From assembly GCA_000437595.1 (NCBI GenBank), contig FR899894.1:37690-68401 (forward strand): a DNA stretch of 30,712 bases, written 5' to 3'. Below the pieces are notes generated by a model that was given only the letters and a program-made list of their open reading frames with translations, was not told the DNA's origin and did no database searches. This DNA comes from Faecalibacterium sp. CAG:74. Its GTDB lineage: Bacteria; Bacillota; Clostridia; Christensenellales; Aristaeellaceae. A program made the translations under genes and the position numbers. Shown one piece after another: positions 22,701 to 29,298 of the stretch. Numbering within the stretch: position 1 is the stretch's first letter; each line of letters opens with the position of its first letter.

Positions 22701-23736
22701 GGCGAAATCAAGCTATTTCGGCATTGTGGACACTTGCGGATTCCCGAAGGACATTTACTATATGTACCAGTCCATGTGGGACAGCCGCCCGATGATTCAC
22801 ATCCTGCCGCACTGGACGCACGAATCCGGCAATATCGACGTATGGCTGTACTCGAACTGCGCGTCGGTTGAACTCTTCCTGAACGGAACGTCGCTGGGCA
22901 AGAAGGCGCTTTCGCAGCGCGGGACGAAGAATCAGTACGCCTACACGGTGGCATACGCGGCGGGAACCATCGTCGCGAATGGTTACGACAGCAGCGGCAA
23001 GCTGGTCGCGCAGGACGTGCAGTACACGGCGGGAACGCCCGCGAAACTGGCGCTTTCCAGCGACAAGACGGCGGTCAATACCGCGTCGGATGATTTGGTT
23101 TACATCACCTGCGACGTGCTGGACAAGAACGGCACGCGCTGCCCGACGGCTGACAACAGCGTGACCTTTACTGTCACGGGCGGCAGCATCGTCGGCACGG
23201 ACAACGGACACGGCGCGAACGTGGAGAAGCTCTCCGGCAGCACGCATTCTGCGTTCAGCGGCAAGTGCCTATGCGTGGTGAAGCACGACGGCGCATCCGG
23301 CGCGATGAAGATTACGGCGACAGCGAACGGCTTGACGGCGGGAACCATCAGCGTGACGAAGGGGGAAACCACCATCGCGGCAACTGCTCCGGCAGCGTCT
23401 TTTGTGGACGCGACGAACCCGCCGCGCCGCGACACGAGCGAACCGACCGAACCTGCGCCGACGATTTCCGCCATCAGTGCGGACAAAACGACGGCGGCGC
23501 TGAACGAGGAAATCACCTTCACCATGACCGTCAAAAACACGACGAGCATCCGCGTGTACATTGACGGCAGCGTGAACCGCTACATCTACGACGTAACGGA
23601 CGGGACGATGACCTACAAGCTGTCCTTCACGGACGCGGGCAGCGGCACGCGCACGGTAGCGTTTGAGCCTTGCAGGGGCGACGTGGTGGGCGCGAAGACG
23701 GCGGAAACGGTGATTACGCTGGCGGCGAACAGCTGA
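19777..23736 (+). CDS. Chimeric phage tail-type protein carrying a GH2 glycosidase
   Basis: This 1319-residue protein starts at TTG, seven bases after AAGGAGG. Residues 1-125 resemble the BppU-type N-terminal domain of clostridial prophage tail proteins (HRITVTVLRAGNPVDLGDTA, VTLPPAAYAQPGDIEIYVTL). A short coiled coil follows (about 132-150). GH2 modules begin near 170 (VSVPHDWSI, DGVYMESTVYVNGQQV). The second beta-sandwich is interrupted after SPKLWH (403-408) by about 260 residues of tail-protein type (GALHVYGKSTQNGVPTPTAP, PLASPIETALSSAEIAAYKA). It resumes at SPANLYEAQI (674 on), then the barrel. The acid/base should be Glu829 (WSLGNEV) and the nucleophile Glu906 (YGSETT). DUF4982-like and Ig-like domains end it. 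The family suggests beta-galactosidase-like activity, but the substrate is unknown. There is no signal peptide, so export would need a phage-type particle, lysis or an unknown route. Confidence 0.88.
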   Translation: MTDITTTLTYTADLTRPLRRMNIPALFITDARRAHRITVTVLRAGNPVDLGDTAVSGTVKHLRTGTTIPLSGSAQGSIASVTLPPAAYAQPGDIEIYVTLTSGDVQNCIFAATGCVFPSSTDRVADVPGFYSLAALQEQFSSLDARLRALEEIGIPVTTADQLVSAVPLNSWKFNLISATANTAYSSTAEAEAGFDDASWRTVSVPHDWSIALDFNSSSPATYEGGYLDGGDAWYRTTVSVDKQNGRRYVLCFDGVYMESTVYVNGQQVHKNYYGYNPFAVDATEQMVSGVNTIAVFVRNEQPSSRWYSGSGMIRPVELVTLLDDQIHMENIRVTTPKLDSDLTNGETVVAFDAVNRTGAEASATFTVDLYDPDGAKVGTADASAVIAAGETQNVSATVTYRSPKLWHISDAQQRDLIENGKSVSASGNPLTCENALAGKPLGALHVYGKSTQNGVPTPTAPVPIVSAGDGRTVVVTVSDGANNSQTLQTPNALPGIPVASSGNYTDESGQQWVCDEVDLARGVRVQRITKIKLTSSMKWTRAGNNVDRYFCTFDGIDAAGTFCTHFSAAINGETVGGIATSSSNIIGFAYAERGTTTVDDFKAFLDANEVYIYVPLASPIETALSSAEIAAYKALTTYAPTTVISASGVAGLAASYQQSILPSNAPTALLTASPANLYEAQISAKVGNRVQRSKRVTYGYRSIRFDKDTGFYLNGIHTKLKGVCVHHDGGCIGAAENRSAIERQVDILTNMGCNAIRLTHNPFGAEYLDVCQRKGVLLVEELFDCWTKSKKQKDFGRYFTDHYAEVVTSTIHRDWNNPAVIMWSLGNEVRTNLTLGDYSSSEIVNVCTTVNSAVKALDATRPTTMGNNAPGGNLSALMAIVDVVGINYNGNNQTYQTDRPIYGSETTSALSSRGVYATDSANMAYPSYDNKAVSWGNTAAETVNAYLNNARSCGHFVWTGFDYIGEPTEWNKYPAKSSYFGIVDTCGFPKDIYYMYQSMWDSRPMIHILPHWTHESGNIDVWLYSNCASVELFLNGTSLGKKALSQRGTKNQYAYTVAYAAGTIVANGYDSSGKLVAQDVQYTAGTPAKLALSSDKTAVNTASDDLVYITCDVLDKNGTRCPTADNSVTFTVTGGSIVGTDNGHGANVEKLSGSTHSAFSGKCLCVVKHDGASGAMKITATANGLTAGTISVTKGETTIAATAPAASFVDATNPPRRDTSEPTEPAPTISAISADKTTAALNEEITFTMTVKNTTSIRVYIDGSVNRYIYDVTDGTMTYKLSFTDAGSGTRTVAFEPCRGDVVGAKTAETVITLAANS

Positions 23737-23741
23737 TGCTA

Positions 23742-23910
23742 TTAAGGCAATACCGCACAAATGAGTTGGTGCGATGGCGAATGCATTTTTTTGTCAGATG
23801 CGATTGCAGAAATCGAAGGTTTACTGGAGGTAAATCGAGATTTCTGCAAGAAGCAGATGGCAGAAAAGGCATCGCCAGCGCTGCCGACGAATTGTGCGGT
23901 AGTGCCTTAA
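23742..23910. mobile_element. MITE-like element with TTAA-bounded inverted repeats
   Basis: The 169-bp element begins TTAAGGCAATACCGCACAA (23742-23760) and ends with its near-perfect inverse (23892-23910, TTGTGCGGTAGTGCCTTAA). TTAA at both edges could be the target duplication. The inside folds on itself: GCAGAAATC (23806-23814) pairs with GATTTCTGC (23839-23847), and GCGATG (23771-23776) with CATCGC. It encodes no protein. It sits five bases after the stop codon of the chimera gene, between the gene and its terminator. The transposase that would move it is not in the window, and the element is unrelated to the CAAGGG hairpin family. Confidence 0.78.
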
Positions 23911-23918
23911 CCCAATCG

Positions 23919-23957
23919 AAAAGGGAGCAGCTCATGCGGGCTGCTCCCCCTTTTCTT
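23919..23957. terminator. Bidirectional terminator between the chimera gene and yqeY
   Basis: GGGAGCAGC (23923-23931) pairs with GCTGCTCCC (23940-23948). AAAA precedes the stem and CCTTTTCTTT follows it, so it can serve the plus-strand chimera gene and the minus-strand yqeY gene. Confidence 0.85.
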
Positions 23958-23982
23958 TGATTTCGATTTCTGGTATAATGAC

Positions 23983-24426
23983 TTACGCAAGATGCCGCGC
24001 AAGCACATTCTGCACCAGCGCGCCGTCTGCCTTGCCCTTCACGCGCGGCATGAGCGTTTTCATGATAAGCCCCTTCTGCTTCGCGGTCGGCGCATCCAGC
24101 CCCAGTTCCGCCAGCACAGCGGTCACTTCCGCCTCCACCTCGTCCTCGGACATCATCTTCGGCGCGAACTCCTGATATACCTTCATGCGCAGCGTGTTTT
24201 CCGCGATAATATCCTCACGGCCGTTCGCCTGCTCAATGGATTCCTGACACTGCTTGATTTCGCGCAGGACGACGGCGTTCTCTTCGTCCTCCGTGAGGTC
24301 GGCGCGCTTGTCAATCGCCTTGTTTTTCAGCGCGGACAGCAGCAGTGACAGCGCTTCCTTGCGCTCCTTGTCGTGCTCCTTCATTGCCTGCATCATCGCG
24401 GCGCGTACGGTTTCGATTCGAGACAT
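23983..24426 (-). CDS. yqeY: YqeY (GatB/YqeY domain) protein
   Basis: The 147-residue protein is full length for the YqeY family, whose domain is related to the tail of GatB in the glutamyl-tRNA amidotransferase. Family blocks are HDKERKEALSLLLSALKNKA near the N-terminus, SEDEVEAEVTAVLAELG, and a C-terminal KGLIMKTLMPRVKGKADGAL. The family is proposed to bind tRNA or aminoacyl-tRNA; a firm role is not established. The ATG at 24426 was chosen over 24435 because AAAGG then lies about nine bases upstream. A strong promoter precedes it, and it converges on the chimera gene. Confidence 0.9.
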   Translation of the reverse strand: MSRIETVRAAMMQAMKEHDKERKEALSLLLSALKNKAIDKRADLTEDEENAVVLREIKQCQESIEQANGREDIIAENTLRMKVYQEFAPKMMSEDEVEAEVTAVLAELGLDAPTAKQKGLIMKTLMPRVKGKADGALVQNVLARHLA

Positions 24427-24458
24427 ATTCCTCATCCTTTCCTGATGGATTCAACCAT

Positions 24459-24486
24459 ATTGTACACCCATTTATCCAGTTGTCAA
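24459..24486 (-). promoter_or_regulatory. Promoter of yqeY
   Basis: On the minus strand a perfect TTGACA (complement of 24481-24486) and TACAAT (complement of 24459-24464) are separated by 16 bases. The -35 box overlaps the start of the ribosome binding site region of the divergent rlmA-type gene, so the two starts are packed within 75 bases. Confidence 0.8.
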
Positions 24487-24500
24487 GGAGGATTTTTTCC

Positions 24501-25331
24501 ATGCTTTCCAAGCGCGAAAAGCTGTTTGCCGCCGTTTCTGACCTGCACGGGCTGATTTGCCCCGTCTGCCGCCGTCTGCTTTCCCGGCAGGGCGACAACC
24601 TGATTTGCGCAGGCGGTCACGCCGTGAATGTGAACCGGCGCGGGTGCGTTAATCTGCTTTCGGCGCAGGCTGATACGTTCTATGACGCGGCGCTGTTTGC
24701 CGCCCGTGAGCGCGTGTTCGCGGCGGGGTGCTATCAGCCGGTCGCGGACGCCATCGACGCGCTGCTGCCGGATGCGCCACAAAAGCTGCTTGACGCGGGC
24801 TGTGGCGAAGGCTGGTACTTGAACGCCCTGCTGACGCGCCGAACGGACAGCATCGGTGCGGGCATCGACATCAGTCGGGACGCGATTCTGCAAGCAACCA
24901 ACCAGCCTTGCCAAGCCGTCTGGTGCGTGGGGGATTTGCGCCGCCTGCCTTTTGCGGACGGCACGTTTTCCGCCGTGCTGGATGTGCTGACCCCCGCGAA
25001 TTACGACGAGTTCCGCCGCGTATTATCCCCGGAAGGCATGCTGGTAAAGGTCTATCCGGGGCAGGACTATTTGCGGGAGATTCGCGCGGCGCGGGGCATG
25101 TCAGCCTACGAGGAAGGGCAGGTGGACGCGTACCTGCGGGAGAAGGCGCAGCTGGTAAAATCGGTGCGGGTACATGAGACACTGCCCGTTTCGCCGGAAT
25201 TATGGGGCGATTTCGTGCGCATGACGCCGCTGAATCACGATTTGTCGGCAGCGGAAAAGGATGCGCTGGCGCAAAAAGCGGATGTGCATGTGACGGTGGA
25301 TTTGCACGTTGCGCTGTGCAGATTCAGATAA
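24501..25331 (+). CDS. RlmA-type 23S rRNA (guanine-N1) methyltransferase
   Basis: The 276-residue protein has the layout of RlmA(I)/RlmA(II). An N-terminal zinc-binding part shows CPVC...C...H (LICPVCRRLL, then LICAGGHAVNVNRRGCVNLL). Next comes a SAM-binding Rossmann domain with LLDAGCGEGWYL, and a C-terminal part with SPELWGDFVRMTPL before the end. The family methylates N1 of G745 or G748 in helix 35 of 23S rRNA; in some bacteria this affects tylosin-type macrolide susceptibility. Which base is used here is not determined. The start at 24501 follows AAGGAGG with nine bases of spacing. The gene is transcribed divergently from yqeY and ends at a shared terminator with degV. Confidence 0.88.
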   Translation: MLSKREKLFAAVSDLHGLICPVCRRLLSRQGDNLICAGGHAVNVNRRGCVNLLSAQADTFYDAALFAARERVFAAGCYQPVADAIDALLPDAPQKLLDAGCGEGWYLNALLTRRTDSIGAGIDISRDAILQATNQPCQAVWCVGDLRRLPFADGTFSAVLDVLTPANYDEFRRVLSPEGMLVKVYPGQDYLREIRAARGMSAYEEGQVDAYLREKAQLVKSVRVHETLPVSPELWGDFVRMTPLNHDLSAAEKDALAQKADVHVTVDLHVALCRFR

Positions 25332-25333
25332 AG

Positions 25334-25376
25334 AAACGGCAGCCTTCCCGCGATTTGGGGAGAGCTGCCGTTTTGA
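25334..25376. terminator. Bidirectional terminator between the rlmA-type gene and degV
   Basis: AAACGGCAGC (25334-25343) pairs perfectly with GCTGCCGTTT (25364-25373), with a partly paired inner loop. T-rich sequence follows on the plus strand, and TTTCTTTATC on the minus strand. It fills nearly the whole gap between the convergent genes. Confidence 0.88.
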
Positions 25377-26228
25377 TTATTTCCGCTTCCACGCAACGAG
25401 CGTCAGTTCAGGGCCAACATAAGTGCCAATCAGGCACCCGATTTTGACGCAGCGGATGTCCTGAATGCCGAGATTCGCCGCTTCAATCTGCGACTTGATG
25501 AGCGCAACCGTCTCCGGGCAGTCCGCGCCGCCGATATAGACCGGAACGTCCGGATCGGGCGGACACTCCTTCAGCTGCTCGATGTACCACGCGCGCCCCT
25601 TCGCCATTCCGTGCACCATGCCCGCCTTGCTGACGATGCCGTCCTCAATCTTCAGCGTCGGCTTGATGCTCAGGCGGTTGCCCAGCTTGCCCACCAAAGG
25701 CGAAAGCCGTCCGCCCATGACGAGATATTTGAGATCAGCCGCCATGCCGATGATTTTGTAGTGCGCCATCACATCGCGCAGCTTCGCCAGCATGGTCTGC
25801 ATGTCGCTGACACCCTCGCGGCGATAGCGCAGTGCCTGATCGACGAGCATGTACTCCGCGCACGTCGCGTTGAGCGAATCCAGCACCGTCACGCGCGCCG
25901 GGTCGTGGCACGCCTCCCGCGCAATGCACGCCGACTGGTAGCACCCGGACAGCTTCGACGAGCCGGTTATCACCAGCACTTCGTCCTCCGGATTCTCCAG
26001 CAGACGGTTGAAGCACTTGCGGTAATGTTCCACCGGCACCTGGCTGGTCTTGGGCAGCTCCTTGGCGACCCGCAGGCGCGCATAAAAATCATCCTGCGTC
26101 AGGGATACGCCGTCATCCCAGTATTCCTCCATGCCGAAGCGAATCGGCAGCGGCATCACGATGAGATCAGCGGCCTTGGCTTCCTCCTGCGTAAAATCGG
26201 ACATGGATTCGGTGACGATGCGAATCAT
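25377..26228 (-). CDS. DegV-family fatty-acid-binding protein
   Basis: The 283-residue protein has the two-domain DegV fold that binds a single fatty acid. In Firmicutes such proteins (FakB type) present fatty acids to the kinase FakA for phospholipid synthesis. Visible blocks are MIRIVTESMSDFTQEEA at the N-terminus, LPKTSQVPVEHY (the conserved TSQP-like loop), VITGSSKLSGCYQSA, VLDSLNATCAEYMLVDQA, LKYLVMGGRLSP and PTLKIEDGIVS, with IGTYVGPELTLVAW near the end (the GPG/H region). The ATG follows GGGAGGAAAG with good spacing. The gene stands alone between a terminator and the moxR promoter region, and no fakA is present here. Whether it has a FakB role or an unknown one is open. Confidence 0.9.
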   Translation of the reverse strand: MIRIVTESMSDFTQEEAKAADLIVMPLPIRFGMEEYWDDGVSLTQDDFYARLRVAKELPKTSQVPVEHYRKCFNRLLENPEDEVLVITGSSKLSGCYQSACIAREACHDPARVTVLDSLNATCAEYMLVDQALRYRREGVSDMQTMLAKLRDVMAHYKIIGMAADLKYLVMGGRLSPLVGKLGNRLSIKPTLKIEDGIVSKAGMVHGMAKGRAWYIEQLKECPPDPDVPVYIGGADCPETVALIKSQIEAANLGIQDIRCVKIGCLIGTYVGPELTLVAWKRK

Positions 26229-26386
26229 GCTTTCCTCCCATAATACGGCAAAACGCCGGGAATATCAACAAATACGAAGCATAGCATAAAACCTTGACCG
26301 TGTCAAGCATTCAGCAGAAAGATAAACGGACGTTGAAAATTCATTCTCTCTCCGCGGCGCGCAAATGTAAAAACAGCGCCCTTTGC

Positions 26387-26415
26387 TTGCAATATCCGCC
26401 GAAAACGGGTATACT
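26387..26415 (+). promoter_or_regulatory. Promoter of the moxR gene cluster
   Basis: TTGCAA (26387-26392) and TATACT (26410-26415) are separated by exactly 17 bases. Transcription would begin around 26422, which supports the ATG at 26447 over the earlier in-frame ATG at 26417. Confidence 0.8.
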
Positions 26416-26446
26416 GATGGAGGAATCAACGAAGAGGAGGCGCAGT

Positions 26447-27388
26447 ATGCAGCCGCGGCAAATGATTCAAAGGCTGATGAACAATATCAGCACCGTTATC
26501 GTGGGCAAGCAGGAAGTTATCGAATATGCGCTGATTGCGCTGTTGTGCCGGGGGCATGTGCTGATTGAGGACGTGCCGGGCGTGGGCAAGACGACGCTCG
26601 CCAGCGCATTGGCGAAATCGCTGGACTGCACGTTCCGGCGCATTCAGTTTACCCCCGACCTGATGCCCTCCGACGTGACAGGCTACACGCTGGTCAACTT
26701 CAAGACCGGCGAAACGGAATACCGCGAAGGCTCGGTGATGAGTCAGGTGGTGCTGGCGGACGAAATCAACCGCACCAGCCCGAAAACGCAGTCCGCCCTG
26801 CTGGAAGTGATGGAAGAGCAGCAGGTGACGGTGGATGGCGTGACGCACCCCGTGCCGCAGCCCTTTATCGTGCTGGCAACGCAGAATCCGGGCGAATTTG
26901 TGGGCACATATCCCCTGCCGGAAGCGCAGATGGATCGCTTTTTCCTGCGCCTGTCCATCGGCTATCCGACGATTGAGCAGGAGATGGACGTGCTGGAACG
27001 CTATTCCGGCGTGGTGAAGCCGATGGCGACGCTTTCTCCCGTCTGCTCGGCGGCGGATGTTATCGCCATGCAGGAAATGGTCACGCAGATTTACTGCTCG
27101 CCGGAGGTTCGCTCGTATGTGGCGACCATCGCCGCCGCCACCCGTCAGGATGCCGCCTTGCAGCTGGGCGCATCCACCCGCGCCGCCATTGCCCTCATCC
27201 ACGGGGCGCAGGCGTGCGCGCTGCTCGCCGGGCGCGACTACATCGTGCCGGAGGACGTGCAGCACATGGCGGTGCAAGTGCTTGCGCACCGCCTCGTGCT
27301 CAGCCCCGAAGCGCGCATGAAGGGCGTGACGCCGGAAAGTGTCGTCCGGCGCATCGTCCAGAATACGCCCGTGCCGGTGAAGCTGTGA
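26447..27388 (+). CDS. MoxR-family AAA+ ATPase
   Basis: The 313-residue AAA+ ATPase is of the MoxR type, thought to act as a chaperone for protein complex assembly together with the DUF58 and transglutaminase-like partners that follow. Walker A is EDVPGVGKTTLASALA (about residues 39-54). Walker B is VVLADEINRTSPKTQSALLE. Sensor-type blocks are VLATQNPGEFVGTYPLPEAQ and MDRFFLRLSIGYP, with a C-terminal lid domain containing GASTRAAIALI and DYIVPEDVQHMAVQVLAHRL. The start at 26447 has AGGAGG six bases upstream and lies after the predicted transcription start. The stop overlaps the next gene (GTGA), indicating coupling. Confidence 0.94.
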   Translation: MQPRQMIQRLMNNISTVIVGKQEVIEYALIALLCRGHVLIEDVPGVGKTTLASALAKSLDCTFRRIQFTPDLMPSDVTGYTLVNFKTGETEYREGSVMSQVVLADEINRTSPKTQSALLEVMEEQQVTVDGVTHPVPQPFIVLATQNPGEFVGTYPLPEAQMDRFFLRLSIGYPTIEQEMDVLERYSGVVKPMATLSPVCSAADVIAMQEMVTQIYCSPEVRSYVATIAAATRQDAALQLGASTRAAIALIHGAQACALLAGRDYIVPEDVQHMAVQVLAHRLVLSPEARMKGVTPESVVRRIVQNTPVPVKL

Positions 27389-28590
27389 GCGCCATGAAGC
27401 AGGCAGAGAACCGTTCGGCGCGGCAGGTGACGCTGCATTTGACACTGCCCATTCTCGTCACGCTGACACTGCTGACGGCGGCGTTCTCCACCGGCAGTCC
27501 CGTTTTCCTGATGCCCGCGCTGCTGATTGCGCTGCTGTGCCTGAGCGGGATTTACGGCGTGTTCCGCGCATCCGCCACGCTGGAGGTATCCTCCCGCGCC
27601 TCCACCGAGCGGGTGCAGCGCGGCGAAGATGTGACGCTGAACGTGCAGGTCAAGCGGCGCGGGTGGATTCCGCTCGCCCCGATGTGGCTGGAACTCTCCG
27701 GCGTCAACGGCGCGAACAGCACTGCCAGCGGTACGCAGATGATGCAGCTCCGTCCGGGGCGGTCACAGGCGCTGGAGCTCTCCTTCCATGCCGCGCACGT
27801 CGGCGCGATTCACCCCGGCGTGCAGAGCGTGATGCTGTCGGACTTCTTCGGCGTATGCACGATTCGCCAGAAGCCGAATATGGACGGCGGGGAGCTGCTC
27901 GTGCTGCCGCAGCTGTTCGACATCGCGCCGCTCCGCCTGTCCTCCGGCGAAATGGGCACGGAAGCGATGGCGCGCGCCTCCGAGGACGTGACGAACCCCA
28001 CCGACGTGCGCACCTATCAACCCGGCGACCCGATGAAAAAAATCCACTGGAAGTTATCCGCCCGCAAGCAGGAGGCGCTCGTTCGCCGCTTTGAAGACCC
28101 CGTTCAGCCGGACGCGCTCGTCCTGCTGGACTGCGCCGAACCGCCAAAGCAGGCCGATTCGGAGGAAGACGCCGACCTGCGCGACGCGCTGATTGAAACC
28201 GCCGCGTCGGTGATGGTACAGGCAGCGAAAGCCGAACATCCGGCGCGCCTGCCGCTTCCCGGCGCGCACCCGGTGGAGCTGGACAAGGACATGGGGCTGA
28301 AAATGCTGCTGGAGAACCTTGCGCGCGCGGATTTCAGCAATCCGGAGCCTTTCGCGAAGGTGCTGCTGCTGGAAATGCGGCGGATGCGGAAGGTGGGGTG
28401 TACGGTGGTGATTACGGCACGTTTGGATAGTCAGATGGTGGATGTGATGCTTTCAATGCGGAGGATGGGGCCGAATGTGCGGCTGTATCTGGTAACGCAG
28501 ACGCCGGAGGACGCGCGGCTGATGCCGATGATTTTGAAGCTGCAGGAAGTTGGGGTAGAGGTGGGGTATGTGAAGCCCCTGCCGCTGTAA
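27385..28590 (+). CDS. DUF58-domain membrane protein
   Basis: This protein of about 400 residues is the usual partner of MoxR. Two N-terminal membrane segments (VTLHLTLPILVTLTLLTAAF and FLMPALLIALLCLSGIYGVF) are followed by a beta-rich region. The DUF58 signature is VRTYQPGDPMKKIHWKLSAR. After it comes a von Willebrand A-like part (DALVLLDCAEPP) and a C-terminal VVITARLDSQMVDVMLS. The GTG at 27385 overlaps the moxR stop; an ATG at 27394 in the same frame is the alternative. The function is not biochemically established, though MoxR-DUF58-transglutaminase clusters are linked to cell envelope processes. Its last 50 codons are visibly less GC-rich at third positions than the rest. Confidence 0.9.
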   Translation: MSAMKQAENRSARQVTLHLTLPILVTLTLLTAAFSTGSPVFLMPALLIALLCLSGIYGVFRASATLEVSSRASTERVQRGEDVTLNVQVKRRGWIPLAPMWLELSGVNGANSTASGTQMMQLRPGRSQALELSFHAAHVGAIHPGVQSVMLSDFFGVCTIRQKPNMDGGELLVLPQLFDIAPLRLSSGEMGTEAMARASEDVTNPTDVRTYQPGDPMKKIHWKLSARKQEALVRRFEDPVQPDALVLLDCAEPPKQADSEEDADLRDALIETAASVMVQAAKAEHPARLPLPGAHPVELDKDMGLKMLLENLARADFSNPEPFAKVLLLEMRRMRKVGCTVVITARLDSQMVDVMLSMRRMGPNVRLYLVTQTPEDARLMPMILKLQEVGVEVGYVKPLPL

Positions 28591-28650
28591 AGGCGAAAAA
28601 AGCCGCTTAACCCAAAGCGTAGGGAAAAGCACTCAAGCCGGGCGGCAAAA

Positions 28651-28971
28651 AAAGGGTCAAGGGGGAATCCCCCTTGCGGGGTCAAGGGGCGGAGCTCCCT
28701 TGTGGGGTTTGGGGCAACGCCCCAACTGTTCCACGGGCGACCATTCCAAAGGAAAAGTCAACAAAGGCGCAGGCAGCGAAGCGTCCCTGCCGGCAACTTT
28801 GCGCTCCCGCAGGAGCGCCCCCAACTTGCTTTTCCCACCCCTTGCACATTGCCGCGCCAAATGGGCGCGACCGAGCTTCCAACATCTATGCTGTGTCGCG
28901 CCAGATGGGCGCGACCGGATTGCCTGTCTTCCAGACATAGCTTGTCTTTCTCGCAAGCAGGGGATTTCGCC
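28651..28971. repeat. Repeat block: two hairpin modules, family A copy 3, further hairpins and a B-end fragment
   Basis: The 381 bases after the DUF58 gene are repeats. Two hairpin modules lie in tandem, inverted: GTCAAGGGGGAATCCCCCTT and GTCAAGGGGCGGAGCTCCCT. Family A follows (28681-28804) with GGGGC-AAC-GCCCC, CAACAAAGGCGCAGGCAGCG and GTCCCTGCC. Then come GCGCTCC-CGCA-GGAGCGC (28801-28818) and two related hairpins (CGCGCCAAATGGGCGCG at 28853-28869 and TCGCGCCAGATGGGCGCGA at 28896-28914, 43 bases apart). Last is the end fragment GCAGGGGATTTCGCC (28957-28971), directly before the ATG of the next frame. Confidence 0.72.
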
Positions 28972-29298
28972 ATGCAATACTGCGCCTTGGAAAAAGAGGG
29001 CTTTCTGGGGACATTCTACGAGCGCGAAACGCCGTCGGAGAAGGCCGTCATCCTCGTGGGAGGAAGCGGCGAGGGGCGCGCCGTCAAGGTTTTGCAGCCT
29101 TACGCGCGAAAAATCGGCATGAGCGGGCTGTCCCTCGGCGCGGCGTATACGCTGCTGTGCGCGGATGGAAAATCACCCGAAGTGACGCAGCGTCTGCTGG
29201 CGAAAATGATGACGATGGAAGCAAAATACCCGGAGGAGTGCAACCGCGCCCGCGCGGACAGCTGGACGAAGCTGGTTGATTTCTTCCAAACATGGTGA
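28972..29298 (+). pseudogene. Internally deleted alpha/beta hydrolase (acyltransferase/thioesterase-like)
   Basis: The 108-codon frame starts at the ATG fused to a B-repeat end. It shows EKEGFLGTFYERETPSEKAV and ILVGGSGEGRAVKVLQPYAR, which resemble the N-terminal strands of bile-acid-CoA acyltransferase-like alpha/beta hydrolases. It then jumps directly to IGMSGLSLGAAYTLLCA, a GxSxG nucleophile elbow. It finishes with a helical C-terminus ending SWTKLVDFFQTW. The family has roughly 280 or more residues, so the part between strand and elbow, and the catalytic Asp/His region, appear lost. This is probably a relic. A recoded small protein cannot be excluded, since the frame is intact and ends right at the ribosome binding site of the next gene. 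The family assignment is from memory of motifs. Confidence 0.5.

Noticed and set aside
19777..23736. A prophage
   Set aside because: Only tail-type domains within one gene are present. No integrase, structural, packaging or lysis genes and no attachment repeats are visible around it.
23971..23979. TGGTATAAT extended -10 on the plus strand reading antisense into yqeY
   Set aside because: There is no -35 at a suitable distance, and it follows a T-rich terminator. Too little support for an antisense transcript.
26240..26268. Good-looking promoter TTGATA-17-TATTAT before degV on the minus strand
   Set aside because: The -10 ends only 11 bases before the start codon, so transcription would begin inside the ribosome binding site. 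The real promoter is probably elsewhere or the match is chance.
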